Origin: Pseudomonas floridensis
Lineage (GTDB): Bacteria > Pseudomonadota > Gammaproteobacteria > Pseudomonadales > Pseudomonadaceae
Length of the DNA stretch: 64,000 nucleotides
Assembly (NCBI RefSeq): GCF_002087235.1
Contig: NZ_MUIO01000072.1
Span: 1 to 64,000 of the forward strand
Direction of reading: 5' to 3'
Below, one piece after another: positions 9,231 to 18,460 of the stretch (its first letter is position 1; the number at the start of each line of letters is the position of its first letter). The notes beneath the pieces were generated by a model. That model was not told the origin of the DNA. It worked only from the letters and a program-made list of their open reading frames with translations, and searched no databases. The translations under genes were made by a program, and so were the position numbers.

Positions 9231-9779
9231 ATGGATACGGGTGCACGACTCAAGCTGGTGCGTGAAAGCTACAAGCTGTCACAACGCGAACTCGCCAGAC
9301 GCAGTGGTGTGACCAATGCCACGATTTCCTTGATTGAACAGAACCGCGTCAGTCCCTCGATCAGCTCGTTGAAAAAGCTGTTGGAGGGCATTCCCATGTC
9401 GCTGGCGGACTTCTTTACCTTCGATCAGCCGCCAGGACAGGATCAGTACGTGTTCCGTGGCGGTGATCAGCCCGACCTGGGCCGCAATGGCGTACGTTTA
9501 TTGCTGGTCGGCGCTACGCTGCCCAGTCGTCAGATGCGTTTTCTGCGCGAGCAGTACGCGCCGGGCGCCGACTCCGGTGAGGAGCCCATCGTGCACAGCG
9601 AAGGCGAGGAGTGCGGTCTGGTGACGCGCGGCACGGTCGAGCTGACCATCGACGGGCAGATCAATATCCTCGGTCCGGGGGATGGGTACTATTTCCCCAC
9701 CACCTTGCCCCACCGTTTCCGCAATATCGGTCAGGATGAAGCCGAGATCATCAGCGCCAATACGCCTGCCAACTTTTGA
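9231..9779 (+). CDS. puuR: XRE-cupin transcriptional regulator, PuuR-like
   Basis: A 182-aa protein with an N-terminal XRE helix-turn-helix (RLKLVRESYKLSQRELARRS, residues 6-25, then GVTNATISLIEQNRVSPSI) and a C-terminal cupin (about 105-178, HSEGEECGLVTRG to FPTTLPHRFRN). This layout is that of PuuR, the repressor of putrescine-utilisation genes. ATG at 9231 is used; an open frame extends upstream to 9018 but overlaps puuD and lacks a domain. It probably shares a promoter with, or regulates, the upstream puuD. It is convergent with the TonB-dependent receptor, with 20 bp between stops. Confidence 0.85.
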   Translation: MDTGARLKLVRESYKLSQRELARRSGVTNATISLIEQNRVSPSISSLKKLLEGIPMSLADFFTFDQPPGQDQYVFRGGDQPDLGRNGVRLLLVGATLPSRQMRFLREQYAPGADSGEEPIVHSEGEECGLVTRGTVELTIDGQINILGPGDGYYFPTTLPHRFRNIGQDEAEIISANTPANF

Positions 9780-9799
9780 CCGCGCCCGCCAACTGCCGG

Positions 9800-11959
9800 T
9801 CAGCGCAGCCTCCAGGACACGCCCGCATAGACGCCCATGCCATCGCCGGGCGTAGAGCGCGCTGTATCGCGGCCATTGTCGTCATAACCCGGCGTGACCG
9901 TAGCAGCGTAGCGTCGATCGGTGAGGTTGCGCAGGTCCAGCCAGGTTTGCCAGTCGTTGTCGGCGGATGCGTAGCCCAACGTCGCGCCCAACAAGGTGTA
10001 CTGATCGGCGTAGAACGAATTGGCGTAATCCAACGCGACCCTGGAGGCATGCTCGGTGTTCAGTCCCGCATAAAACCCGGTCGGATGGCTGTAGCGCAAT
10101 TCGGCCTGATAGTAATGGCGGGGAATACCGGGCAAGGCATTGTCGCCGAATCGATCATCGTCCCGATAATGGAAGTCGCTGAATGTATACGCCTGACGCA
10201 GATCCAGCTTGCCGGATGCGCCGCCTTGCCACAACGCGCTGTCGAGGCTCAGTTCGACGCCGGTGTGCACGGTCGGGCTGGCATTCGCTTCGGCGATGAC
10301 CTGCGACGTGGTGGCGCTCGCCGCCTGCGTCTCGACGCTCAACAGTTCGTGCCTGAGCTGCGAGTAATACCACCCCGCTTGCCAGTCACCCATCCATCCC
10401 CGGCCGCGCCCTCCGAGTTCCAAAGTAGTCGCGGTCTGGTTTTCAAGTTTCACGCCAACGCGTTGTAGCCCGGTCGCCGGGCCGCTTCCCGCGGGGAAGA
10501 AGCGGTTCGACCCCCAGATCATCGACCAGGCATGGGGAGGCTCGACGGATCGACTCAGGTTGCCGTAGATCTGGAGTTGCGGTGTGACGTCGTAGCGCAG
10601 GCCGAGCCGCGATGCGTAGTCCCAGTCGTGCGTGCTTACAGCCTGGTCGGTAGCGGGGTAGGTGACCTCGGTTTCACGTCGCGTGTAGATTGCAGCCACA
10701 CCCGATGTAAACCACAGGTCGGGCACCAGTTCGAAATCGTTGCTCAGTTGCAAAACGCTGTCGGAGCCCAGGTAGCTGTAATCCCGGGTCCGCGTGCCCG
10801 GCGTGAAGCTTGCGGTGTTGCCTGCGGGGACGCGCACATATTCGGATGCGCCATTGTTCGGCAGGCCTTTGGTGGTACGCAGCCCCAGGGTGGTGTTGCT
10901 CTGATGACCGAAAAGTGTGTCCTGACGGAGGTAGTTCAGCGTACCGCTGACATCGGTGTAGGCGACCTTCAGGCGATTGGTGCCTTCCCGCAGGTCCATG
11001 GGGTAGTCGTGGTAGACCAGGCCGGTTTCTATTCTTGAGTTGTCATCGAGGTAGAGCGTGGTCTTGTTGCCCAGCCAGGTGCTGCCCGGTTGCAGGCGCT
11101 TGGAGTTGCGGGCCTCATTGAGCGCATTGGCCGCACGTGGGTCATGGCGGATCTGATCGCGGGTCAGTCTGCCCGGCGAGTCATTGTCGGTTTCCCGGTA
11201 GCGAAAGAAAAACCGGGTTTCCAGATCAGGATTGAAGCGATAGCCAACGTTGGTGACCATTCCCTGACTGTCGCCTGAGCTGTGGTCCTGGAATCCATCG
11301 TAATTGGAATCGGTCAGCGCAACGTAGTAGTCCAGGTCGCCCAGCACGTCGCCGGAACTGATCTGGCGTTTGCCATAGCCGTGACTTCCGGCTTCGTAAC
11401 GCACGTGCAGGCGCGGCGAATCGTAACCAGTGTGAGTGACGTAATTGACGGCGCCGCCCAGCGCGAGTGAGCCCAGCTCGAAACCGTTCGCGCCGCGTCG
11501 CACTTCTACGTGGCTAAGCCATAGGGGTTCCTTGAGTTCGTACGGTGTTCCACCGGGGCCGGTCAGCGGCAACCCGTCGAGCATCTCAAACAGCCCGGAA
11601 GCATGTGCGCCGGGTACCCGGTTCAGTCCCGAGCCGCGAATCGAGATCTTTGCGCCTTCGTTGTTGGCGGCTTTGGCATAAATGCCGGCCTGATAGCGGA
11701 ACACATCTTCGTTGGTCGCAACCCGGCCTTGCCCGACGCGGTTCAGGTCAACCACATTGGTCGCGCCCGGTACGCTACGCAACGTCTCTCGGGCAATGTC
11801 CACAGGGCTCTGGATGACACTGCCGTTCACTTCGATGCTGGACAGGTTCACGGCCTGGTCGGCGCTGACCTGGGCCGACCAGGCCATGGCAGTGCTCAGG
11901 CCTATCCATTGCAACGGACGGCTGTAGTCAGACAGCGGGAACAGTGGGGTGTAGTGCAT
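9800..11959 (-). CDS. TonB-dependent outer-membrane receptor
   Basis: A 719-aa protein. ATG at 11959 is preferred over the GTG at 11998 because an AGAGG ribosome site sits just upstream and a signal peptide follows (to about SAQVSA). A plug domain follows (about 45-165; AKISIRGSGLNRVPGAHAS and VEVRRGANGFELGSLALGGA). The rest is rich in alternating hydrophobic beta strands typical of the 22-strand barrel, ending in YAGVSWRLR. It would import a ferric siderophore or another large substrate using TonB-ExbBD energy. The ligand cannot be assigned, and no Fur box or sigma/anti-sigma pair was recognised next to it. Confident on class, not substrate. Confidence 0.9.
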   Translation of the reverse strand: MHYTPLFPLSDYSRPLQWIGLSTAMAWSAQVSADQAVNLSSIEVNGSVIQSPVDIARETLRSVPGATNVVDLNRVGQGRVATNEDVFRYQAGIYAKAANNEGAKISIRGSGLNRVPGAHASGLFEMLDGLPLTGPGGTPYELKEPLWLSHVEVRRGANGFELGSLALGGAVNYVTHTGYDSPRLHVRYEAGSHGYGKRQISSGDVLGDLDYYVALTDSNYDGFQDHSSGDSQGMVTNVGYRFNPDLETRFFFRYRETDNDSPGRLTRDQIRHDPRAANALNEARNSKRLQPGSTWLGNKTTLYLDDNSRIETGLVYHDYPMDLREGTNRLKVAYTDVSGTLNYLRQDTLFGHQSNTTLGLRTTKGLPNNGASEYVRVPAGNTASFTPGTRTRDYSYLGSDSVLQLSNDFELVPDLWFTSGVAAIYTRRETEVTYPATDQAVSTHDWDYASRLGLRYDVTPQLQIYGNLSRSVEPPHAWSMIWGSNRFFPAGSGPATGLQRVGVKLENQTATTLELGGRGRGWMGDWQAGWYYSQLRHELLSVETQAASATTSQVIAEANASPTVHTGVELSLDSALWQGGASGKLDLRQAYTFSDFHYRDDDRFGDNALPGIPRHYYQAELRYSHPTGFYAGLNTEHASRVALDYANSFYADQYTLLGATLGYASADNDWQTWLDLRNLTDRRYAATVTPGYDDNGRDTARSTPGDGMGVYAGVSWRLR

Positions 11960-12192
11960 GTGCAGCGGCCTCTTTGACTGGGGTCGTTGCGCATTCACAG
12001 CGCGACGGCCATCGCAGAGCCTTGGCCATGCGTGTTCGGGTGGACAGAGGGTTCGATGCCACTACTGGCTGTCGCGTCACGTCATGACCACCGCTGGTCG
12101 GTGATCAAGCAGATTCCAACAACTATCCGGGCGGGTCTGTTTCGAAAATGAAAGGCGCTGAATCAGGCGCACCTTCAATTCAGGAGAGCGTT

Positions 12193-12418
12193 ATGACCTG
12201 ATGAAACCTGTGCATGCCCGCAGTGCGATTGTACGACCGAATCATCGACGGCTGTCGAGCGCGATGGTCAGCGCTATTGCTGTGAGGCTTGCGCCGAACA
12301 CCACGTCAATCACCAGAAGTGTCAGTCACCCGGCTGCCACTGTGAGGAGGCTGCCGAGGAAAAGCTGGACGACGCTCTGGAAGAAACGTTTCCGGCCAGC
12401 GATCCGATCTCGCCTTGA
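12193..12418 (+). pseudogene. bmtA: Bacterial metallothionein (BmtA/SmtA-like), frameshifted after codon 2
   Basis: The frame ending at 12416-12418 encodes a short Cys-rich protein: ETCACPQCDC, then QRYCCEACAEHH, then HQKCQSPGCHC, with a tail EEKLDDALEETFPASDPISP. This is the layout of Pseudomonas metallothioneins, small cytosolic Zn/Cd/Cu-binding proteins. Ten Cys are visible. The frame has no start codon. A good ribosome site (AGGAG, 12182-12186) precedes ATG at 12193, but that ATG reads ATG ACC TGA. Removing one T near 12198 would give ATG ACC GAT GAA ACC TGT and join the two perfectly. So a one-base insertion breaks the gene, or the base is a sequencing error. Confidence 0.75.
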
Positions 12419-12460
12419 CGCGCCACGTTTTACGTTCAATGTCTAAAGGATACAACAGTG

Positions 12461-13309
12461 ATGTGTTCCGGCCCTGATCGCCGCCTGTGCGGCAATGACA
12501 CGCTTGCCAAAGGCGCAAGAGTCGCGCTTTTGGCAACGATAGCGGCACTTCCGGCCTGTAATGGCACCCATACCCGCCCGCCGGTATCCAGTCCGGGCCT
12601 GGATAAGCAGGCATCTACCAAAGTACTGGAAACGGGTGCGGCGTTGCTGCAATCCCGACCGCCGCTCGATGCGCTGAACACCTATCTGGATGGCTTTCAT
12701 TTTTACAACGGCACACCCGAATCGCAAATGGAGGCCCACCATTACTGCTCGATTCTCAATGAAGAGGTCATTCAATGCGTGATCTATGACGGCAACGTCG
12801 AGAATGCGCATCTGATGGGTGTTGAGTACATCATCAGCGCCCGGCTGTTCGAGGGCCTGCCCACTAAAGAAAAAGCCTATTGGCACAGCCATTCGCATGA
12901 AGTGACCTCGGGCCAGTTGGTTGCTCCGGGCATTCCGGAACCGGCCGAACACGCGCTGATGCAGAAACTGGTGAACACCTACGGCAAGACCTGGCACACC
13001 TGGCACACGGACAAGGACAAGTCGCTGCCTGTGGGTGTCCCGCAACTGATGATGGGGTTCACACGCGATGGCCAGGCGGACGCCACCATGGTCAAGGCGC
13101 GCGACGAGCGAATGAGTGTAGACAGCGCTGCCGAACGCCAGGCACGCAAAGACATCACGCCGCAGCCGGTGTTGCCTGGCGCAGATGCGTGGATGAACGG
13201 CAAGGTCATTCAGCTACCCGATCCGACCGGAACGGCTTCACATCATCCGACCACTGGACCCGGTCAGCAGGCGGAGCAGGGCGTCAACAGCCGCTCTCCG
13301 GCGCCCTGA
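12461..13309 (+). CDS. DUF1264 (OBAP-like) protein, possible lipoprotein
   Basis: A 282-aa protein. Residues 70-210 match the DUF1264 / oil-body-associated-protein family: GFHFYNGTPESQMEAHHYCS, EEVIQCVIYD, WHSHSHEVTSGQLVAPG, YGKTWHTWHTDKDKSLPVG and PQLMMGFT. The N-terminus has a basic then hydrophobic stretch ending LPAC, a near-lipobox, so it may be a lipoprotein; Pro at -2 is unusual. ATG at 12461 is chosen over GTG at 12458; AAAGGA lies ten bases before. The biochemical role of the family is unknown in bacteria. The cupin gene follows 39 bp downstream in the same direction and is probably co-transcribed. Confidence 0.8.
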   Translation: MCSGPDRRLCGNDTLAKGARVALLATIAALPACNGTHTRPPVSSPGLDKQASTKVLETGAALLQSRPPLDALNTYLDGFHFYNGTPESQMEAHHYCSILNEEVIQCVIYDGNVENAHLMGVEYIISARLFEGLPTKEKAYWHSHSHEVTSGQLVAPGIPEPAEHALMQKLVNTYGKTWHTWHTDKDKSLPVGVPQLMMGFTRDGQADATMVKARDERMSVDSAAERQARKDITPQPVLPGADAWMNGKVIQLPDPTGTASHHPTTGPGQQAEQGVNSRSPAP

Positions 13310-13348
13310 ATGAAGCATCAGCAAAAATTCAATAAGGAGGTGTTAACC

Positions 13349-13915
13349 ATGAACAGCCTGACTGCTGTGTTTGGAGACCGGGAATTGTCACTGCCGGCGC
13401 CGCACGTCTTGTTTTTCGAGGACGACGGTGCCACGCCCAACAGTTCCTTTCCGGTGCTGGTGTATGAAATTCCCTTGAACAGCGATCTGGACACGGCCGC
13501 TGCGTTCGAACAGTTATTCGCCAGCAACGACTGGTCGCCGCTCTGGCGCGACGGTGTTTTTAACTATCAGCATTATCACTCGACGGCCCATGAGGTGCTG
13601 GGAGTGGCCAGCGGGTATGCCACGCTCCGCCTGGGTGGCGAAAACGGCGACGATATTCAGGTCAAGGCGGGGGACGTTCTGGTGTTACCCGCCGGGACCG
13701 GCCACTGCCGTCGTGACCAGAGCGCTGATTTTCTGGTGGTAGGCGCCTATCCGAAAGGTCAGGAAGATTACGATATCCAATGCGTCGACCCCGCAGTCCA
13801 CGACCAGTCGGTCGCCCGGATTGCCAACGTGCCCAAACCTGATTCAGATCCGGTGACCGGCCGTGGCGGTTTACTAATGGACACCTGGATCGACGATGAA
13901 AGCGACGGGGCCTGA
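13349..13915 (+). CDS. Cupin-domain protein (YjlB-like)
   Basis: A 188-aa protein. The start at 13349 is set by a very strong ribosome site (AAGGAGGT) eight bases upstream. The cupin core is visible: NYQHYHSTAHEVLGVASG (metal-ligand His/His/Glu) and GDVLVLPAGTGHCRR (second motif with His). The family fold binds a metal; the reaction is unknown. It follows the DUF1264 gene by 39 bp, suggesting an operon. The downstream 137 bp to the ferritin-like gene shows no clear terminator. Confidence 0.8.
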   Translation: MNSLTAVFGDRELSLPAPHVLFFEDDGATPNSSFPVLVYEIPLNSDLDTAAAFEQLFASNDWSPLWRDGVFNYQHYHSTAHEVLGVASGYATLRLGGENGDDIQVKAGDVLVLPAGTGHCRRDQSADFLVVGAYPKGQEDYDIQCVDPAVHDQSVARIANVPKPDSDPVTGRGGLLMDTWIDDESDGA

Positions 13916-14052
13916 TTCCCAGCCTATCGATTCCAGGCTCGCTCGACGAGTAGGCGCACAGGACGGGGCGAGCTCGTCATTTGGAAGCGGGACCGTCGAG
14001 CGGCAACTGCAGTGATACGCGCTCGACCACTGTCTGGTCTCAAAGAGTGTTA

Positions 14053-14562
14053 TCAGCGTTTGGCTTCGACGTTCGGCGACTCGGAGCGATTGAGGAATGT
14101 CTTGGTGATTTCAGGAAGGTGCTCACGAAGCCAGTCCGCCATGGCGACTTCCTGCTTGAGTATCCGCTCGCAGGCCCGTTGAGTTTCAGTATCTCCCAAG
14201 TCCTTTGCTGCCTGAATCAGAACGGTGTACGAAGCGATTTCCATATTTTCGAACACATAGCCGCTCATGGCTCCTTTCACGACTTCGTCGGAGACGGCCA
14301 TGCCGCCCACTGCCTGACCAAACGCCATCAGTTTTCCGCCCAGATCCTTCAACACCGATGTACTGCCGCCCAACCGCTCAAGGCACTCCTTTATCAGCTT
14401 CTGCTGACCCTGCGTCTCGGTGATGTGTTGATCGATACGCGCCTTGAGCTTTGGATAGTGCTCGAGACGCTTGCTCTGCGCCTCCAGCATGCTCTCGGCC
14501 TGCTGCTCCATGGCGTGCGCGTCGCGCAGCCAGTCCAGTATGTTTTCCTGCATGGTAGCCAT
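14053..14562 (-). CDS. Ferritin-like DUF892 (YciE/YciF-like) protein
   Basis: A 169-aa all-helical protein. The pattern of acidic and His residues over four helices (DWLRDAHAMEQQAESMLE, HITETQGQQKLIKECLE, FENMEIASYTVLIQAA, LKQEVAMADWLREHL) is that of DUF892 ferritin-like proteins with an E..H di-metal arrangement. Members are stress-induced and thought to bind a di-iron centre; function is not established. It stands alone on the minus strand downstream of galE, 105 bp from its stop. Confidence 0.85.
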   Translation of the reverse strand: MATMQENILDWLRDAHAMEQQAESMLEAQSKRLEHYPKLKARIDQHITETQGQQKLIKECLERLGGSTSVLKDLGGKLMAFGQAVGGMAVSDEVVKGAMSGYVFENMEIASYTVLIQAAKDLGDTETQRACERILKQEVAMADWLREHLPEITKTFLNRSESPNVEAKR

Positions 14563-14667
14563 GATGCATTACCTCTTCTGAGTGAGTGGTAAAAGGGTAG
14601 AAAAATGTTGCGCAGGACCGGTTCCGAGGTTTGTGGGTCAGGCTGACGGATGGTTTTTCAGGCATGC

Positions 14668-15696
14668 TCAACCCGCCAGCACCTCCAGTTCCGGGCCTTG
14701 CGGGTTCATGCATTGCCAGCGCCACGCGTCGGCGAGCATGGTGTTAAGGTCATGTCGCGCCCGCCAATTGAGCTCGCGCCATGCCTTGCCGGGATCGGAC
14801 CAGCAAGCGGCCACGTCGCCCGCTCGACGGGGTTCGAAGATCAGCGGCACTGTCACACCCGAGATACATTCGAAGGTGCGTACCACTTCAAGCACCGAGT
14901 AGCCGCGTCCGGTGCCGAGGTTCCAGATCGATACTCCACGCTGACTGTCTATTCTGCCCAGCGCCTTCAGGTGCCCCTCGGCCAGATCCATTACATGAAG
15001 ATAATCACGCACGCCGGTACCATCCGCAGTCGGATAATTGCTGCCGAAAACATGCAGGGCAGGGCGTTGTCGCTGGGCGACCTGCAGCAGAAAGGGCAGC
15101 AGGTTGTTGGGCGTGCTGCGCGGCGATTCACCCAGCAATCCGGAAGGATGCGCACCAATCGGGTTGAAATAGCGCAGCAAACCGATGGCCCAGCGCGGGT
15201 CGGAACTGGCCACGCTTTTCATCACGTGCTCGGCCATCAGCTTGGAATGGCCATAAGGATTGGTCGGCAGTCCCAAAGCGCAGCTCTCGTCCAGTGGCAT
15301 GCGTTCGGATTCGCCGTAGACCGTGGCGGACGAGCTGAACAGCAGGTTGAAAACCCCTGCCTCGGCCATCGCCTGACACAGCGTGACACTGCCGCTGACG
15401 TTGGTTTCGAAATACCGCAAGGGCTCTCGAACGCTTTCACCCACGGCTTTCAGGCCCGCACAATGAATCACGGCTGTGACAGGGTATTCGGCAAACAGGG
15501 ACTGCAGCGTGGTCTTGCTGCGAATATCGCCCTGGATGAAATCGAAATGAAGTCCGGTGATGGCCACCACTCGATCAAGCGTTTCTCGCGAGCTGTTGCA
15601 CAGATTGTCCAGCACCAGCACATCGTAACCGTGCTCAAGCAATGCCAGCACAATATGAGCGCCAATGTATCCCGCACCACCGGTCACTAGGATCAT
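14668..15696 (-). CDS. galE: UDP-glucose 4-epimerase (GalE)
   Basis: A 342-aa extended short-chain dehydrogenase/reductase. The N-terminal NAD-binding motif is VTGGAGYIGAH (residues 4-14). The Ser-Tyr-Lys catalytic set is seen as FSSSATVYG and YGHSK, and RYFNPIGAHPSG is characteristic of GalE. It interconverts UDP-glucose and UDP-galactose. The start at 15696 has AAGGA just upstream; a longer frame back to 15870 lacks a domain. It lies divergent to the glycan operon starting at 16114. UDP-galactose is the substrate of the UDP-galactopyranose mutase encoded there, so the two transcripts make a coherent pathway. Confidence 0.95.
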   Translation of the reverse strand: MILVTGGAGYIGAHIVLALLEHGYDVLVLDNLCNSSRETLDRVVAITGLHFDFIQGDIRSKTTLQSLFAEYPVTAVIHCAGLKAVGESVREPLRYFETNVSGSVTLCQAMAEAGVFNLLFSSSATVYGESERMPLDESCALGLPTNPYGHSKLMAEHVMKSVASSDPRWAIGLLRYFNPIGAHPSGLLGESPRSTPNNLLPFLLQVAQRQRPALHVFGSNYPTADGTGVRDYLHVMDLAEGHLKALGRIDSQRGVSIWNLGTGRGYSVLEVVRTFECISGVTVPLIFEPRRAGDVAACWSDPGKAWRELNWRARHDLNTMLADAWRWQCMNPQGPELEVLAG

Positions 15697-16113
15697 GGTT
15701 GTCCTTCCTTTGGTTTTCGCTGCCTCGGGGAGAGGCTGGCTGACGACTCCGTTGTCGCTCTCGCTCCTTTTCCCTGAGAGAAAACGAGCGCGACCTGTGG
15801 AGTGGTTGCTAGCGAAATCAGGACCCATCGACCCAACAGACATGACGCACAGCAGGTGCCAAAAAAGCATTCGCTTATGACTAGGGAAATTTTGCTGCGC
15901 ACGAGTTCAACGATAGTTTCCCAGCGGCAGATGCGTTTCATCGGGAGAAATGAACGGTTGGGCCTGATGAGCGCTCCATAAATGCAGAGTCACCATGCCC
16001 GATATCGGTTTTCGGCATGACCGCGTTCCGTTCAATAATGAATGCAGTCGAAGTACAGCCCTCCGAGGCGCCCTTCAGATTCGTCCGGGCACTTTTACAA
16101 AAAGGGAAACTTC
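15697..16113. promoter_or_regulatory. Divergent promoter region between galE and the glycan operon
   Basis: 417 bp with no convincing gene. It contains an imperfect inverted repeat at 15762-15790: arms CGCTCCTTTTC and GAAAACGAGCG, one mismatched position, seven-base loop. The centre is about 80 bp upstream of the galE start, a suitable place for an operator or attenuator-like structure. Nothing else stands out. Confidence 0.45.
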
Positions 16114-17274
16114 ATGAACCGTGTAGAAGCGATTCATTCCGACCTGTCGGCTGCAACCCATTCTCGATTCGACAAGCGCCCTGCGCTGCTATGTCTTTCC
16201 CACCTTCGATGGGGGTTCGTCTACCAGCGACCGCAACACATTATGTCCCGTATGGCGCAGAGTTATGACGTGATGTTCTTTGAAGAGCCTGTGCCGTCGA
16301 ATTCATCTGCCCCTTTGCTTGAACGCCTGCCACAGCCTTGCGGCGTCAACGTTCTGGTGCCTCACGTACCTCACGGCGCGTCGTCCGAACAGATCGTCAA
16401 CTGGCAGAAGATGCTGCTGGACGGCTGGTTGTACGAGCATCCGGCCAATGAATTGATCCTGTGGTATTTCACACCGATGAGTCTGGCGTTCACATCGCAC
16501 CTGTGGCCGCGGGCAACGATTTACGACTGCATGGACGAGCTGTCCGCCTTCAAGGGTGCGCCATCTGCATTGATTGGCATGGAGCAGGACCTGTTGGACC
16601 GCGCCGATATTGTGTTTACCGGTGGCTACAGCCTGTGGGAGGCGAAAAAGGAGCGGCATGACAATGTCCATGCGATGCCCAGCAGTGTCGATATCCAGCA
16701 CTTCTCTTCGGCGCGTAATGGCGTAAATGATCCGCGTGACCAAGAACACATTCCTCATCCAAGACTGGGTTTTTTCGGTGTGATCGATGAGCGCTTTGAC
16801 GTCGAACTGATTCAGCAACTGGCCTGCTCGCAGCCGCAGTGGCAGTTCGTTTTGATTGGCCCGGTGGTCAAGATCGACCCGGACACGTTGCCTCGTCTGC
16901 CCAACATTCATTACCTGGGCGGTAAGGCTTATGAAAAGTTGCCAGCCTATCTGTCGGGCTGGGAGGTGGCGCTGATGCCGTTCGCGCTTAATGAGTCCAC
17001 GCGCTTCATCAGCCCGACCAAAACCCCGGAATACCTGGCAGGCGGCTGCCCGGTTGTGTCGACCCCGATCACTGACGTGGTCAGGACTTACGCAGATACA
17101 GGACTGGTCGCCATCGCCGCCGACGCACAGGGCTTTGCGTCGGCCATCGAGCACGCGCTGCGGGGAAACGGCAAGTCGTCTGTCTTCAATCGACGTGCCG
17201 ATGCGGTGCTCGCCGACATGTCATGGGATACCACCTGCGCGGCCATGAAGGAGCTGATCACATGCCTGAAATAA
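16114..17274 (+). CDS. GT-B fold glycosyltransferase, first gene of surface-glycan operon
   Basis: A 386-aa protein starting at 16114 after an AAAGGGA ribosome site. It shows the GT-B glycosyltransferase pattern: an N-terminal domain with LSHLRWGFVYQRPQHIM and YDCMDELSAF, and a C-terminal nucleotide-sugar domain with PRLGFFGVIDERFD, FVLIGPV, NIHYLGGKAYEKLPAYLSGW and FISPTKTPEYLAGGCPVVSTP. No membrane segment is seen, so it is cytosolic. Its last 13 bases overlap the start of glf, indicating translational coupling. A donor of UDP-galactofuranose is plausible from context, not proven. Confidence 0.85.
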   Translation: MNRVEAIHSDLSAATHSRFDKRPALLCLSHLRWGFVYQRPQHIMSRMAQSYDVMFFEEPVPSNSSAPLLERLPQPCGVNVLVPHVPHGASSEQIVNWQKMLLDGWLYEHPANELILWYFTPMSLAFTSHLWPRATIYDCMDELSAFKGAPSALIGMEQDLLDRADIVFTGGYSLWEAKKERHDNVHAMPSSVDIQHFSSARNGVNDPRDQEHIPHPRLGFFGVIDERFDVELIQQLACSQPQWQFVLIGPVVKIDPDTLPRLPNIHYLGGKAYEKLPAYLSGWEVALMPFALNESTRFISPTKTPEYLAGGCPVVSTPITDVVRTYADTGLVAIAADAQGFASAIEHALRGNGKSSVFNRRADAVLADMSWDTTCAAMKELITCLK

Positions 17275-18458
17275 CGCTCGAAACCGCGATCAACGCGCCG
17301 CAGCTCTATGACTTTCTCATCGTCGGTGCAGGCTTTGCCGGCAGCGTACTTGCCGAGCGGCTGGCTGCCGGGCTGGGCAAGAAGGTGCTGCTGATCGATC
17401 GCCGCGCGCACATCGGTGGCAATGCCTACGATCATCTGGACAACGCCGGCGTTTTGGTGCATCGCTACGGACCGCACATTTTTCACACCAATGCCGAGCG
17501 TATCGTCGAGTACCTGTCGCGATTCACGCGGTGGCGCTCCTATGAGCACCGGGTACTGGCAAAGGTGGACGGCAGGCTGGTTCCAATCCCGATCAACCTG
17601 GACACGCTCAACCGTCTGTATGGCCTGCAGATGAACCAGCAACAGGCGGAGATTTTTCTGGCCGAGCGTGCCGAGCCGGTCGAGGTGATCAAGACCTCCG
17701 AGGACGTGGTGGTCAATCAGGTCGGGCGCGAGTTGTACGAGAAGTTTTTCCGCGGCTACACGCGCAAGCAATGGGGACTGGACCCTTCGCAACTGGATAA
17801 GTCAGTCACCTCAAGAGTGCCGACACGCACCAATACCGACAGTCGTTATTTCACGGACACGTTTCAAAAGATGCCGTTGGAAGGCTATACGAAGATGTTC
17901 GAACGCATGCTGGATCATGAGTTGATCGACATCGTACTCGGCGTCGACTTCGCTGAGGTGCGAGAGGCGTTACGGTATACACGGCTGGTTTATTGCGGCC
18001 CCATCGATGAGTTCTTCGGGCACTGTTATGGGCGGCTGCCTTACCGTTCGTTGCGCTTCGAACATGAAACAGTCGATCAGGCACAGTTTCAGCCGGTTGC
18101 TGTGGTGAATTACCCGGATCAGAAAGTCCCTTACACACGCATCACCGAGTACAAACACCTCACGGGCCAGCAACACCCCAAGACCAGTGTGACGTATGAG
18201 TTTCCAACCGCCGAGGGTGACCCTTATTACCCCATACCCAGAGCGGAAAATGTCGACTTGTATAAGCGTTACAAGGTGCTGGCTGATCAATCCGACAACG
18301 TTATGTTTCTGGGCAGGCTGGGCACTTACAAGTACTACAACATGGATCAGGTGGTCGGACAGGCACTGGCCTTGTATCAACGCCTGGCCCAGGAACATGA
18401 ACCGGCAGAGCCCGTACACGTGGAGTCCGTTGTCGTTGAACAGCCTGCGAGGGGATAA
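17262..18458 (+). CDS. glf: UDP-galactopyranose mutase
   Basis: A 398-aa flavoprotein. The FAD-binding motif VGAGFAGSVLAERLA lies at about residues 20-34, followed by IDRRAHIGGNAYDH and RYGPHIFHT, all diagnostic of Glf. The substrate-gating region and C-terminal GRLGTYKYYNMDQV are intact. It converts UDP-galactopyranose to UDP-galactofuranose in the cytosol. The start at 17262 overlaps the preceding gene by 13 bp; the open frame extends further upstream without homology. Position in a tight operon with a glycosyltransferase and an exporter suggests galactofuranose is built into a surface or secreted glycan. Confidence 0.95.
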   Translation: MPEITLETAINAPQLYDFLIVGAGFAGSVLAERLAAGLGKKVLLIDRRAHIGGNAYDHLDNAGVLVHRYGPHIFHTNAERIVEYLSRFTRWRSYEHRVLAKVDGRLVPIPINLDTLNRLYGLQMNQQQAEIFLAERAEPVEVIKTSEDVVVNQVGRELYEKFFRGYTRKQWGLDPSQLDKSVTSRVPTRTNTDSRYFTDTFQKMPLEGYTKMFERMLDHELIDIVLGVDFAEVREALRYTRLVYCGPIDEFFGHCYGRLPYRSLRFEHETVDQAQFQPVAVVNYPDQKVPYTRITEYKHLTGQQHPKTSVTYEFPTAEGDPYYPIPRAENVDLYKRYKVLADQSDNVMFLGRLGTYKYYNMDQVVGQALALYQRLAQEHEPAEPVHVESVVVEQPARG

Positions 18459-18460
18459 GC

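Noticed and set aside
12201..12446. 81-codon plus-strand frame overlapping the metallothionein
   Set aside because: Its product is Arg/Ser-rich and without family resemblance. It is the out-of-frame reading of the metallothionein sequence.
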